This document shows, in pieces, positions 7,277-13,804 of a stretch of DNA of 22,036 bases (its first letter is position 1; each line of letters begins with the position of its first letter). The stretch comes from a virus. The notes under the pieces are model-generated. The model did not search any database and was not told where the DNA came from. It saw nothing but the letters and a program-made list of their open reading frames with translations. The position numbers and the translations under genes are program-made. The stretch lies in IMG/VR virus record IMGVR_UViG_3300031759_000159, positions 1-22,036 of that record; one strand, 5' to 3'.

Positions 7277-7306
7277 CGGCCTCAGGCCGCCCCTTTACGG
7301 GGGCCG
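7277..7306 (+). other. Two mutually exclusive GC-rich hairpins
   Basis: CGGCC (7277-7281) can pair with GGCCG at 7285-7289 across a 3-base loop, or with GGCCG at 7302-7306 enclosing CCCC-TTTAC-GGGG (7290-7302). No T-run follows, so it is not a typical terminator. An attenuator or mRNA 5' stabiliser is possible. Confidence 0.35.
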
Positions 7307-7367
7307 AACGTCAATCTGATTCCCATCTGATCCGCCGCCTAATCTGGCCTCCTATCCCGGAGGCTTC

Positions 7368-8873
7368 ATGGCGTTCATGCCGATCACCCGTGTCGATACC
7401 GCGAACCGCATGGTCTGGGCACGTCTCGACGAGACGCCCGGCCTATCCGGCCATGTCATGGACTATGACGCGTCCAAGCCGTTCTTCACCACATGGTCGG
7501 AGCGGATGGCGAAAGCCTCCGGTGGCGCGAACCTCGGCAATGTCCGGGCGATGCACTCCCGCAAGGCGGCCGGCATGGTCAAGTCGTTCGATTGTGACGA
7601 CGCAGCCAAAACCATGCTGTTCGGCATTTACATCTCGGATGATGCCGAGCTCGAAAACTGTGCTTCCGGCCTCTACACCGGCATCAGCCCCGGCGGCAAA
7701 ATGCGTAAATTTGTCGCCGGCAGTCAGATCCGTTTCGAGGCTCGGCCGGACGAACTCAGCCTGGTCGATGCGCCGGACAATCCGAACGCCACCTTCATGA
7801 CGATGAACAAGGCGAGCGGGATGGAGGAAGCGGTTCCCTTCGCCCCGATCGCCGACCTGGAAGCGATCGTCGAGGCGATGGCGAAATGCGCTTCCCCCGG
7901 CCACCTGGCCGGCCTGGTCCTCTCGCTGCCCACCACGACCATCGTCCGTATGTTCGGCAACGATGCCGAGCGGGCGCCGGAAGAGGTGATGGAGAAACGG
8001 GCGTTCTCCGCCGCCGATCGGCGAGATGCGACAAAGAACGGCGTAGCCCTGCCGGACGGCAGTTTCGCGATCGTGAATAAAGATGACCTGGCGGCGGCGA
8101 TCACCGCGATCGACCGCGCCAGCGACGGCCCGGCCACGCGTGCGCATATCATCGCCCGGGCCGAGGCACTGGATGCCGTCGCCACGCTATCGGACGGCTG
8201 GCGCGGCGCGATCGTGCCGATGAAGAAAAGCATGGATGAGGTCGGCGCCTTCGCCCGCATCCTTCAGGACGTAAGCTGGCTGGCGTCCAACGTAACCTCC
8301 GAGGCTGCGTCCGAGGGTGATGGCTCAACCGTGCCCGCGCAGATCGCGGCATGGCTGCGGGCCGGCATTCCGATCCTGACCGCCATGGCCGGCGAGGAAA
8401 GCAACGAATTGCTGCAACGGGTCATGGCGGGCGTGGCGGCATTGCCGGTGCTGGCGGTGGCACAGGATGCCGCCGAGGGTGCGGTTGACGACACCATGGT
8501 GGTCCTGGCCGATGGCGTCGATGTCATGGCCAAAGCGGCCGGCATTGGCCGTGTCGTCTCGATGGCCAGTGAGCTGGCGCAGCTTCGCGCCGCCCGCACC
8601 GAGGACATGGCGAAATTCGCCGGCGACCGCGCCAGCTTTGAAACCACGCGCGCCACACTTCAGGCCCGCGTCACCCAACTGGAAGCCCTGCCGCGTGCCG
8701 GCGGCGCCTCGGTTCGCGCGGTCTCCAAGGAAAGCGACGGCGTCGAGCCACCGAAAACAGATCAGGCCCGTGCGGCGGTGGACGCCATGCCGGCCGGTAT
8801 CGACCGGGCGCGCGTCGAGATGTCGCTGGCGCTCGGCGTTCCCCAGGCCCTTCTCAGAAACAGGACGATTTAG
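7368..8873 (+). CDS. Prohead protease/scaffold fusion, XkdF-like with DUF6582-like middle
   Basis: The product has 501 residues. Residues about 1-145 are an XkdF-like serine protease: AMHS with H63, then GLYTGISPGG with S107, and RPDELSLVDAPDNPNATF, the usual end of this domain. H63 and S107 are the candidate catalytic pair. Residues about 205-285 (NGVALPDGSFAIVNKDDL, then RAHIIARAEAL) match a DUF6582-like segment often attached to phage proteases and scaffolds. The rest is helical, with an Ala-rich region and a coiled coil near 400-440, fitting a scaffold that guides capsid assembly and is later digested. GGAGG at 7359-7363 gives a strong start. The stop is TAG 8871, directly abutting the capsid ATG in the same frame. 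It occupies the Mu gene I position. Confidence 0.85.
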   Translation: MAFMPITRVDTANRMVWARLDETPGLSGHVMDYDASKPFFTTWSERMAKASGGANLGNVRAMHSRKAAGMVKSFDCDDAAKTMLFGIYISDDAELENCASGLYTGISPGGKMRKFVAGSQIRFEARPDELSLVDAPDNPNATFMTMNKASGMEEAVPFAPIADLEAIVEAMAKCASPGHLAGLVLSLPTTTIVRMFGNDAERAPEEVMEKRAFSAADRRDATKNGVALPDGSFAIVNKDDLAAAITAIDRASDGPATRAHIIARAEALDAVATLSDGWRGAIVPMKKSMDEVGAFARILQDVSWLASNVTSEAASEGDGSTVPAQIAAWLRAGIPILTAMAGEESNELLQRVMAGVAALPVLAVAQDAAEGAVDDTMVVLADGVDVMAKAAGIGRVVSMASELAQLRAARTEDMAKFAGDRASFETTRATLQARVTQLEALPRAGGASVRAVSKESDGVEPPKTDQARAAVDAMPAGIDRARVEMSLALGVPQALLRNRTI

Positions 8874-10388
8874 ATGACTCTCGCACAGCAGGTTACCGCC
8901 GATACGATCGCTCTCGTGCATGCCGCCATCAGTGGTGGCGGGCTGGAAGAGATGATCAAGGCCGCGGGGTTTACCCAGCCGGCCGCCGGTTTCGGTGGGC
9001 TGCAGAACTTCTCCCTGGAGAAGGTTGCGGCCAACCTGTTCCCGGTCATCACGCCGTTTCGTAACCGCATTCCGCGCCGCATACACGAAGAGGGCGGCAC
9101 CCAGGCCAATTGGAAGGCATTCACCGCGATTAACTCGATGGGCATCGAGGCGGGCGTGGCGGACGGCAATCGTGGCGGCGCCACCAGCACATCCAGTGCG
9201 GATTACTGGGCGGCCTTCCGCCAGATGGGACTTGAAGACTTTGTGACGTTCGGCGCCCAATTATCGGCCAAGGGGTTCCTCGATCTGCGGTCGCGGTCAA
9301 ACACTAACCTGCTCTGGGCGTTGATGATCGCTGAAGAGTTAACCGATATTGGCGGCAACACATCCATGCCGCTCGGACAGGGCAATCAGCCGTCCGCGGC
9401 TGATGTCGGCACCGGCGGCGCTTTGGCGGCGAACACCACCTATTCGGTGATTGTCGCGCCTCTGACTCTCGCCGGCTTCATGACGGGTAACGTCGTGAGC
9501 GGCGTCCGCGGCCTGGTCACCCGGACCAACGCAGACCAGTCGGTTGACACTTACGGCGGGGGCACCGGCAAGCCATCGGCTAATCGCACGGTGGCGACGG
9601 CTAGTGACGGCAATGCGACACATGCGCTCAACGTGCTCACCGCCCCGACGGCCGGTGCCGCCGGTTACGCGTGGTTCTGGGGACCAGTCGGCGCTGAGGT
9701 ATTGGGCGCGATCACGACGATCAACAGTCTGGTCATCACGTCTGCCGCGGGCGGCACGCAAACCGCCGCCAGCCTGGGCGCCAACGACAACAGCACGAAT
9801 GGCCTGGTCTATGACGGCATTCTGACCCAGGTGGCCAAAACCGGTTCCGGGTATTGGGCAACGATGCCGACCGGCGCGGCTGGCATGGGGACGCCGCTGA
9901 CGGCTGATGGAGAGGGTGGCGTGGTCGAAATCGACGCCGCGCTGCAATGGTTCTGGGATACCCGCCGGATGTCGCCCACACGCATTTGGTGCAACTCGCA
10001 GGAACGCCGGAACATTACCAAAAAAGTGCTGATGGGGTCCGCAACGGGTTCACAGCGGTTCACCATCAACAGCGACCAGGGCAACCTGACCGGTGGTGAT
10101 CTGGTACGGACGTATCTGAATAAGTTCGCGATGGGTGCGGCGCAATCGCTGCCGATCGAACTGCATCCCGATGTGCCGCCCGGCACGCTGATGTTTGATA
10201 CCGACCGGTTGCCGTATCCGATCCCCGGTCAGGACGAATTACTCGTGAAGCTGCTGCGGCAGGATTACAACGCGACCGACTGGGCGCTGAAAAGCCGTAA
10301 ATTCGAGTCCGGCGTGTACTTCGACGGCGTGCTTCAGAACTACGCGCCGTTCGCCTTCGGCGCGATCTCCAACATCGGCAACGGCTGA
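8874..10388 (+). CDS. Major capsid protein, HK97-type fold with inserted Ig-like domain
   Basis: This 504-residue protein follows the protease/scaffold gene and precedes a terminator, as major capsid genes do. Residues about 1-170 look like the N-arm and first part of an HK97-type capsid (LEKVAANLFPVITPFRNRIP, then EDFVTFGAQLSAKGFLDL). Residues about 300-504 complete the fold (QWFWDTRRMSPTRIWCNSQE and LPIELHPDVPPGTLMFDTD, then KLLRQDY). Between them, residues about 173-292 are Gly/Thr/Ala-rich beta sequence (TTYSVIVAPLTLAGF, then AGYAWFWGP), an Ig- or fibronectin-like insertion that probably decorates the capsid surface. AGGA at 8862-8865 lies 8 bases before the ATG, inside the protease gene. 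The family is inferred from pattern and position; the insertion fold is inferred. Confidence 0.85.
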   Translation: MTLAQQVTADTIALVHAAISGGGLEEMIKAAGFTQPAAGFGGLQNFSLEKVAANLFPVITPFRNRIPRRIHEEGGTQANWKAFTAINSMGIEAGVADGNRGGATSTSSADYWAAFRQMGLEDFVTFGAQLSAKGFLDLRSRSNTNLLWALMIAEELTDIGGNTSMPLGQGNQPSAADVGTGGALAANTTYSVIVAPLTLAGFMTGNVVSGVRGLVTRTNADQSVDTYGGGTGKPSANRTVATASDGNATHALNVLTAPTAGAAGYAWFWGPVGAEVLGAITTINSLVITSAAGGTQTAASLGANDNSTNGLVYDGILTQVAKTGSGYWATMPTGAAGMGTPLTADGEGGVVEIDAALQWFWDTRRMSPTRIWCNSQERRNITKKVLMGSATGSQRFTINSDQGNLTGGDLVRTYLNKFAMGAAQSLPIELHPDVPPGTLMFDTDRLPYPIPGQDELLVKLLRQDYNATDWALKSRKFESGVYFDGVLQNYAPFAFGAISNIGNG

Positions 10389-10397
10389 TCGCGGCAC

Positions 10398-10439
10398 GGC
10401 CGGCGCGAACAGGCGCCGGCCCGTTTCCCATTCATTTTT
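10398..10439 (+). terminator. Strong hairpin with T-run after the major capsid gene
   Basis: GGCCGGCGC (10398-10406) and GCGCCGGCC (10413-10421) form a perfect 9-bp GC stem around a GAACAG loop. A T-rich stretch ending in TTTTT (10435-10439) follows. The T-run is offset from the stem, so termination is probably partial. A leaky terminator here would raise capsid mRNA above the downstream connector and tail genes. Confidence 0.75.
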
Positions 10440-10459
10440 GAACGTCTGAGGACCCTCTT

Positions 10460-10744
10460 ATGAAGCTCTACGCGAACGGCCAGTCCGTGCTCCACGTCGG
10501 CGACAAGGACTATAAAGCCGACAAAGACGGCGCCTTCACGGTCGATCACGCGCATGTCGATCAGGCCCTGTCGCTGGGTGCCACGCGGCACAAGCCGGGC
10601 ACCGAAGCGCCGCCGGCACCGGCCGTTGGCGACACCCTCGCGCAGAAGGTCGCCACGCTGGAAAACACGCTGGCCGGACTGGCGCCTCGGCTCGCCGCGC
10701 TGGAAGGCCAGATCAAAGACCTCCAGGGCCGTGTTAAGAAGTAG
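10460..10744 (+). CDS. Small post-capsid protein with C-terminal coiled coil, unknown
   Basis: The product has 94 residues, with TGAGGA at 10447-10452 before ATG 10460. Residues 1-45 form a small beta/alpha domain (MKLYANGQSVLHVGDKDYKA, then FTVDHAHVDQALSLGA). A Pro/Ala-rich linker follows, and residues about 60-94 are a regular coiled coil (LAQKVATLENTLAGLAPRLA, then LEGQIKDLQGRV). Small proteins of this shape often follow the major capsid gene in alphaproteobacterial phages. Head decoration or head-fibre function is possible but not shown. The stop TAG is followed 3 bases later by the in-frame GTG of the connector gene. Confidence 0.75.
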   Translation: MKLYANGQSVLHVGDKDYKADKDGAFTVDHAHVDQALSLGATRHKPGTEAPPAPAVGDTLAQKVATLENTLAGLAPRLAALEGQIKDLQGRVKK

Positions 10745-10747
10745 GCT

Positions 10748-11314
10748 GTGGCCGATCTTACCACCCTCGCGGCCGTTGCGGCCTGGCTGGAACAAGAACC
10801 CGGCCAGGGCGACCTGATCGTCGATACCGATGGTCTTCTGATCGGGGAGGTCATCAGCGGCGTCAGCGCGGACTTCGAACGGGAAACCGGCCGCCGGTTC
10901 GCCCTGGAACAACACGATGAGACCTATGACGGACGCGGCGCTACCCGCATGTTCGTCCGCAACAGCCCGATCGTCAGTGTGGCATCGGTCACGATCGACG
11001 GCCGGGTGATTCCAGCAGGCAATTCGACCTCGCCGGGCTGGTACCACGACGGCAAACGGGTGCTGTTGACCGGGTGGCGGTTCTCCCCCGGGGCGGCGAA
11101 TGTCGGGATCGTCTATCAGGGCGGTTTCGAGACGATCCCCCGCGATCTGGCGATGGCCGCGACCCGGATGGTGGCGATCGAATTCCGCGCCCGGGCGCAT
11201 TTGGGTCTGGCCAGCCAGTCGATGGCCCAGCAGAACACGATGTATTTGCACGAGGCCATTCCCGTTGAAGTGGAGCGGGTGCTGGCCCGGTATCGCCGCG
11301 TCGTGCCGGTATGA
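10748..11314 (+). CDS. Head-tail connector protein, HK97 gp6-like
   Basis: The product has 188 residues. The opening TTLAAVAAWLEQ, the helix ending FERETGRRF, the strand region DETYDGRGATRMFVRNSPIV and SVASVTIDG are the usual pattern of gp6-like connectors, which form a ring below the portal. The C-terminal helix (DLAMAATRMVAIEFRARAHL) also fits. The start is GTG 10748 with no strong ribosome binding site, so expression may depend on translation of the upstream gene. The stop overlaps the next ATG (ATGA at 11311). Position between capsid and tail completion genes supports the call. Confidence 0.8.
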   Translation: MADLTTLAAVAAWLEQEPGQGDLIVDTDGLLIGEVISGVSADFERETGRRFALEQHDETYDGRGATRMFVRNSPIVSVASVTIDGRVIPAGNSTSPGWYHDGKRVLLTGWRFSPGAANVGIVYQGGFETIPRDLAMAATRMVAIEFRARAHLGLASQSMAQQNTMYLHEAIPVEVERVLARYRRVVPV

Positions 11315-11757
11315 GCGACGCCGTCCAGGTTACCGGTGTCGATGAGGTTACGGCTTACTTTGAAACCCTCGGCGGCGGTGCCCATGCGCGGCTGGAAGCG
11401 GCCGTTGGACTCCAAACTGTGGCGATGCAGGGTGTTGTCATGGGTGATAAACTCTCAGGCGGCGTCCTGAATATTCGGTCGGGACGGCTGCACGACCACA
11501 TCTTTTCCGACGTTTCCAGTTCCGGCGACCGGATCGTTGGTATGGTCTACACCAACGTTCCTTATGCTCGGATTCATGAATACGGCGGCGTGATCGTGCC
11601 AGTTGCCGCCCCAGCCCTCCGGTTCTGGATCGGCGGTCAGATGATCTTTGCCAAGAGCGTGACCATGCCGGAACGGTCTTTTCTGCGCTCGACACTCGCC
11701 GAACGGAGTGACGAGATCCGCGCGGCACTGCTGGCGGCCGTGATGGGAGCTGCCTGA
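11311..11757 (+). CDS. Tail completion / neck protein, HK97 gp10-like
   Basis: This 148-residue protein carries the family pattern: LSGGVLNIRSGRLHDHIFSD in the first half, VYTNVPYARIHEYGGVI in the middle, and MPERSFLRSTL near the end. HK97 gp10-like proteins (related to Mu gpG) act at the head-tail joint or in completing the tail. It starts with ATG in an ATGA overlap with the connector gene and ends in a TGATG overlap with the tail terminator gene, so the neck genes form one coupled block. Confidence 0.82.
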   Translation: MSDAVQVTGVDEVTAYFETLGGGAHARLEAAVGLQTVAMQGVVMGDKLSGGVLNIRSGRLHDHIFSDVSSSGDRIVGMVYTNVPYARIHEYGGVIVPVAAPALRFWIGGQMIFAKSVTMPERSFLRSTLAERSDEIRAALLAAVMGAA

Positions 11758-12179
11758 TGCGCGAGGAACGCTACGCCGCGCTATTTGCGCTGCTGGAGAC
11801 GATGAAGGGCGACGCCGGCTTCAAGACCTGTAGTCGCAAGATGCGCCTGCTGACTGAAGTAACTGCTCCGGAAATGCCGGCGCTGTTCATGAGCGTGACC
11901 CGCCAGCCAATCAAACAGAAGGTCAATTTTCCGGCGCGGCGTTCGCTGGGCGCCATGGTCTTTTTGTATGTGTCCAACCCCAATCCCGCCACCCCGGCCA
12001 GTACCAGATTGAACAATTTGCTCGATCTCCTGGATGCCACATTGGGGACGGAGGACAATCTGCAAACCCTTGGCGGTTTGGTCGAGCATGCATGGATCGA
12101 AGGAACGATCGAGATCTGGGAAGGCCCAAAAGGAGAGCGGGCCGCCGCCGTGATCCCGATCATGATGCTGCTGCCGTAG
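11757..12179 (+). CDS. Tail terminator-like protein
   Basis: The product has 140 residues. The start MREERYAALFALLE, then FKTCSRKMRLLTEV, PALFMSVTRQPIKQ, and a C-terminal strand pair (WIEGTIEIWEGPKGERAAAV then IPIMM) follow the pattern of siphophage tail terminators and minor tail U-like proteins. These cap the tail tube and attach it to the head. Gene order (after gp10-like, before tail tube) supports this. It ends in TAG 12177-12179; the next gene's ATG lies 15 bases further on in the same frame. Confidence 0.72.
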   Translation: MREERYAALFALLETMKGDAGFKTCSRKMRLLTEVTAPEMPALFMSVTRQPIKQKVNFPARRSLGAMVFLYVSNPNPATPASTRLNNLLDLLDATLGTEDNLQTLGGLVEHAWIEGTIEIWEGPKGERAAAVIPIMMLLP

Positions 12180-12194
12180 GAACCGCACACCGCC

Positions 12195-12443
12195 ATGGAT
12201 ACCGTTACGCAAGACATCGCCCCCACCGCGGACGAAACCATCCGCCCCGCGCCAGCAACAGTGCTGCCGGTGACGGCGTCACCCGCCGCGCAGGCCGATA
12301 AGACCGGCATCGTCAACGACGTGTTGTCCGAATGGATGACGGTCCACATTCACAACAGCCCCGTCGCGCAGGCCACGGCAGCCTTCAATCATCTCTGCGC
12401 GGCGCTGCCGGCGTTGCGCGACGCACTTCTCAGGAGCTTGTAA
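12195..12443 (+). CDS. Hypothetical protein, 82 aa, between tail terminator and tail tube genes
   Basis: The N-terminal 38 residues are Ala/Pro/Thr-rich and probably disordered. The C-terminal half is a helical pair (VNDVLSEWMTVHIHNSPVAQ, then FNHLCAALPAL). The W-x4-HIHNSPV stretch looks conserved-like, but I recognise no family. The only upstream purine stretch, AGGAA at 12178-12182, is 12 bases from the ATG, so independent initiation looks weak. The frame is continuous with the tail terminator gene apart from its TAG. The stop overlaps the tail tube ATG (TAATG). Confidence 0.65.
   Translation: MDTVTQDIAPTADETIRPAPATVLPVTASPAAQADKTGIVNDVLSEWMTVHIHNSPVAQATAAFNHLCAALPALRDALLRSL
12432..12436 (+). 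promoter_or_regulatory. Ribosome binding site deciding the tail tube start
   Basis: AGGAG lies 6 bases before ATG 12443. The same frame is open upstream to 12332, but that longer start would overlap the 82-residue gene by 112 bases and adds Arg-rich non-homologous sequence. Confidence 0.7.
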
Positions 12444-13186
12444 TGCAGGTTGGTTTCGGCGTTGGCCGCATGTTCGGCATCCCACAGGGGTTGCCCGCTG
12501 GAACGGCGACGCCCGTCCAGCTTGGCGCACTGGAGAAGGTCCAAATTGAATTTTCCGGTGACCTGAAGGAATTGGGGGGATCGCAGTCGTTCTCGCTCGA
12601 TTTGGCGCGCGGCAAGTTCAAGATCACGGGGAAGGCCAGCTTCGCCAAGATTAACGCGGCGACCTGGAACAGCCTGTATTTCGGGCAGGCCGTGACCACC
12701 GGTCAGACCTTGATTTCCCTGGATGAGCTTGGGACTGTTCCTGCTGCCGCGCCCTACACGATCACGGTCGCGAACGGGGCGACGTTCGCGCAGGATCTGG
12801 GCGTCGTTTACCAGAATGGAAACGGCCTTATTTCCCAGGTGCCCCCAGCCCCGGGACCAGCCGCGGCGCAATATTCGCAGGGCGCGGGCGGCGTTTATAC
12901 CTTCGCCGCGGCTGATGCCGGTGCGCCGGTCAAGTTCTGCTATGAATACACCGGCACCGGTGGCTACACGATGGCCCTGATCAACCAGGATCAAGGCTCG
13001 GTGCCGACCTGGAAGGCCGCGTTCACCACTAAATTTCGGGGGAAATCACGCACTCTGGTGCTGAACAAGTGCGGATCGGCGAAACTGTCGTTCGCTACCA
13101 AGGATGACTGGACAGTTCCTGAAATGGACTTCACCGCCGTTGCCGACGATAGCGGCAATATCGGCTACCTCTCGTTCGCGGAGTAA
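12443..13186 (+). CDS. Major tail tube protein
   Basis: The product has 247 residues starting MQVGFGVGRMFGIPQG. VQLGALEKVQIEFSGDLKEL, then SFSLDLARGKFKITGKASFA is the typical first half of siphophage tube proteins. The central stretch, residues about 92-175 (YTITVANGATFAQDLGVVYQ, then FKFxYEY-like), is a beta-rich insertion common in alphaproteobacterial phage tubes. The C-terminal half (WKAAFTTKFRGKSRTLVLNK, then EMDFTAVADDSGNIGYLS) closes the tube fold. Hexamers of this protein should stack to form the tail. Position just before the assembly chaperone and tape measure genes is standard. Confidence 0.8.
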   Translation: MQVGFGVGRMFGIPQGLPAGTATPVQLGALEKVQIEFSGDLKELGGSQSFSLDLARGKFKITGKASFAKINAATWNSLYFGQAVTTGQTLISLDELGTVPAAAPYTITVANGATFAQDLGVVYQNGNGLISQVPPAPGPAAAQYSQGAGGVYTFAAADAGAPVKFCYEYTGTGGYTMALINQDQGSVPTWKAAFTTKFRGKSRTLVLNKCGSAKLSFATKDDWTVPEMDFTAVADDSGNIGYLSFAE

Positions 13187-13190
13187 GCCG

Positions 13191-13538
13191 ATGGACGAGG
13201 AAACCACGGCGAAGATCACGATCGGCGGCACGACGACTACGCTGTCCCCCATGATGTTCGATCAACTGAAACTGATTCTGCCGTTCGTCCTGATCAGTTC
13301 CGGCGGGCATAACCGGATTGAAATCACCGATGCGGCGCTGAGCATTTGCGCAATCATGATATCGGACGTTGACCACCGGACGGCTGAAGACATTCAGGCG
13401 CAGGCGCTACTCCTCGGCCAGAAACTCTTCGCCACGGAAATCGACGGCCTGTTGCGGTCCATCACGAAGCTGCTGACGGTGTCCGGGTTGGTCGCTGCCG
13501 GAGATCCAGCGCCGGGGGAACCCGTAGCGATCGGCTGA
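13191..13538 (+). CDS. Tail assembly chaperone, zero-frame product (G-like)
   Basis: The start is ATG 13191 with GGAG at 13180-13183; an in-frame start at 13104 would overlap the tail tube gene and is rejected. The 115-residue product opens MDEETTAKITIGGTTTTLSP, then a helical region (FDQLKLILPFVLI and LLRSITKLLTVSGLVAAG). Size and position between tail tube and tape measure fit the lambda G-type chaperone that coats the tape measure before tube assembly. The zero frame ends only five codons after a putative slippery site. Sequence similarity to G itself is too weak to judge by eye, so the call rests mainly on order and on the frameshift signal. Confidence 0.75.
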   Translation: MDEETTAKITIGGTTTTLSPMMFDQLKLILPFVLISSGGHNRIEITDAALSICAIMISDVDHRTAEDIQAQALLLGQKLFATEIDGLLRSITKLLTVSGLVAAGDPAPGEPVAIG

Positions 13539-13804
13539 CCACCGATCGCATCAACGATCTGATCTCGGAATTGGTCGCCAACGGCTGTGGGTCCTGGCGT
13601 GAGGTGTCCCATTACATGGGGCTGAGGGAGTATTTCGCGATGCATCGCCGTTGGTCTGATCATCCGCCCGTTCCCCTGATGGTCGCGGCCTATCTGGGCA
13701 TCAAGCCGCAGGTCAAATTCGCCGATAACGACGAAGCCATGGAAGCCCTGCTGGCCATGTTCGGCGTGTCCGGCGGCGGCACGGCCGTGATCGGTTCGTT
13801 ATGA
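13191..13804 (+). CDS. Tail assembly chaperone, predicted -1 frameshift product (GT-like)
   Basis: A -1 shift at GGGGGAA (13514-13520) joins 13191-13520 to the frame starting at base 13520 and running to TGA 13802-13804, giving about 204 residues. The -1 frame is open from well before the slip site. The extension begins TRSDRLTTD and contains GCGSWREVSHYMGLREYFAM and PPVPLMVAAYLGIKPQ, credible protein rather than random sequence. Alternatively the second part is a separate gene from TTG 13571 (77 residues), but it has no convincing start signal. In lambda and many siphophages the GT extension links the chaperone to the tail tube protein. The stop overlaps the tape measure ATG (ATGA). Confidence 0.7.
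13514..13549 (+). promoter_or_regulatory. Putative -1 programmed ribosomal frameshift element
   Basis: GGGGGAA (13514-13520, read G GGG GAA in the zero frame) is followed by a 6-base spacer. A perfect 8-bp stem then pairs GCGATCGG (13527-13534) with CCGATCGC (13542-13549) around a 7-base loop holding the zero-frame TGA. The P-site Gly tRNA re-pairs perfectly after -1 slippage; the A-site Glu tRNA would need a G-U pair, so the heptamer is not fully canonical. Confidence 0.65.

Larger units (their letters stand above)
7140..7367 (+). promoter_or_regulatory. Non-coding leader upstream of the capsid genes; probable late promoter/control region
   Basis: This 228-base gap is the longest stretch without a convincing gene; only a 19-codon ORF at 7147 is seen. 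It holds three phased TAAGA repeats (7193-7219), two overlapping GC-rich hairpins (7277-7306), ATCTGAT repeats (7314-7331) and GGAGG at 7359-7363 just before ATG 7368. In Mu a positively regulated late promoter lies before the protease gene I, so a promoter here is plausible by position. No clear -35/-10 pair is visible. Confidence 0.45.

Noticed and set aside
8325-9260. Minus-strand open frame opposite the protease/capsid junction
   Set aside because: Arg/Gly/His-rich shadow spanning two convincing + strand genes, with no family pattern.
10340-11251. Minus-strand open frame opposite the post-capsid genes
   Set aside because: It would read through the terminator hairpin and three coupled + strand gene regions, and has shadow-type composition.
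13104-13190. Upstream extension of the tail chaperone
   Set aside because: It overlaps the tail tube gene; ATG 13191 has a ribosome binding site and follows the tail tube stop.
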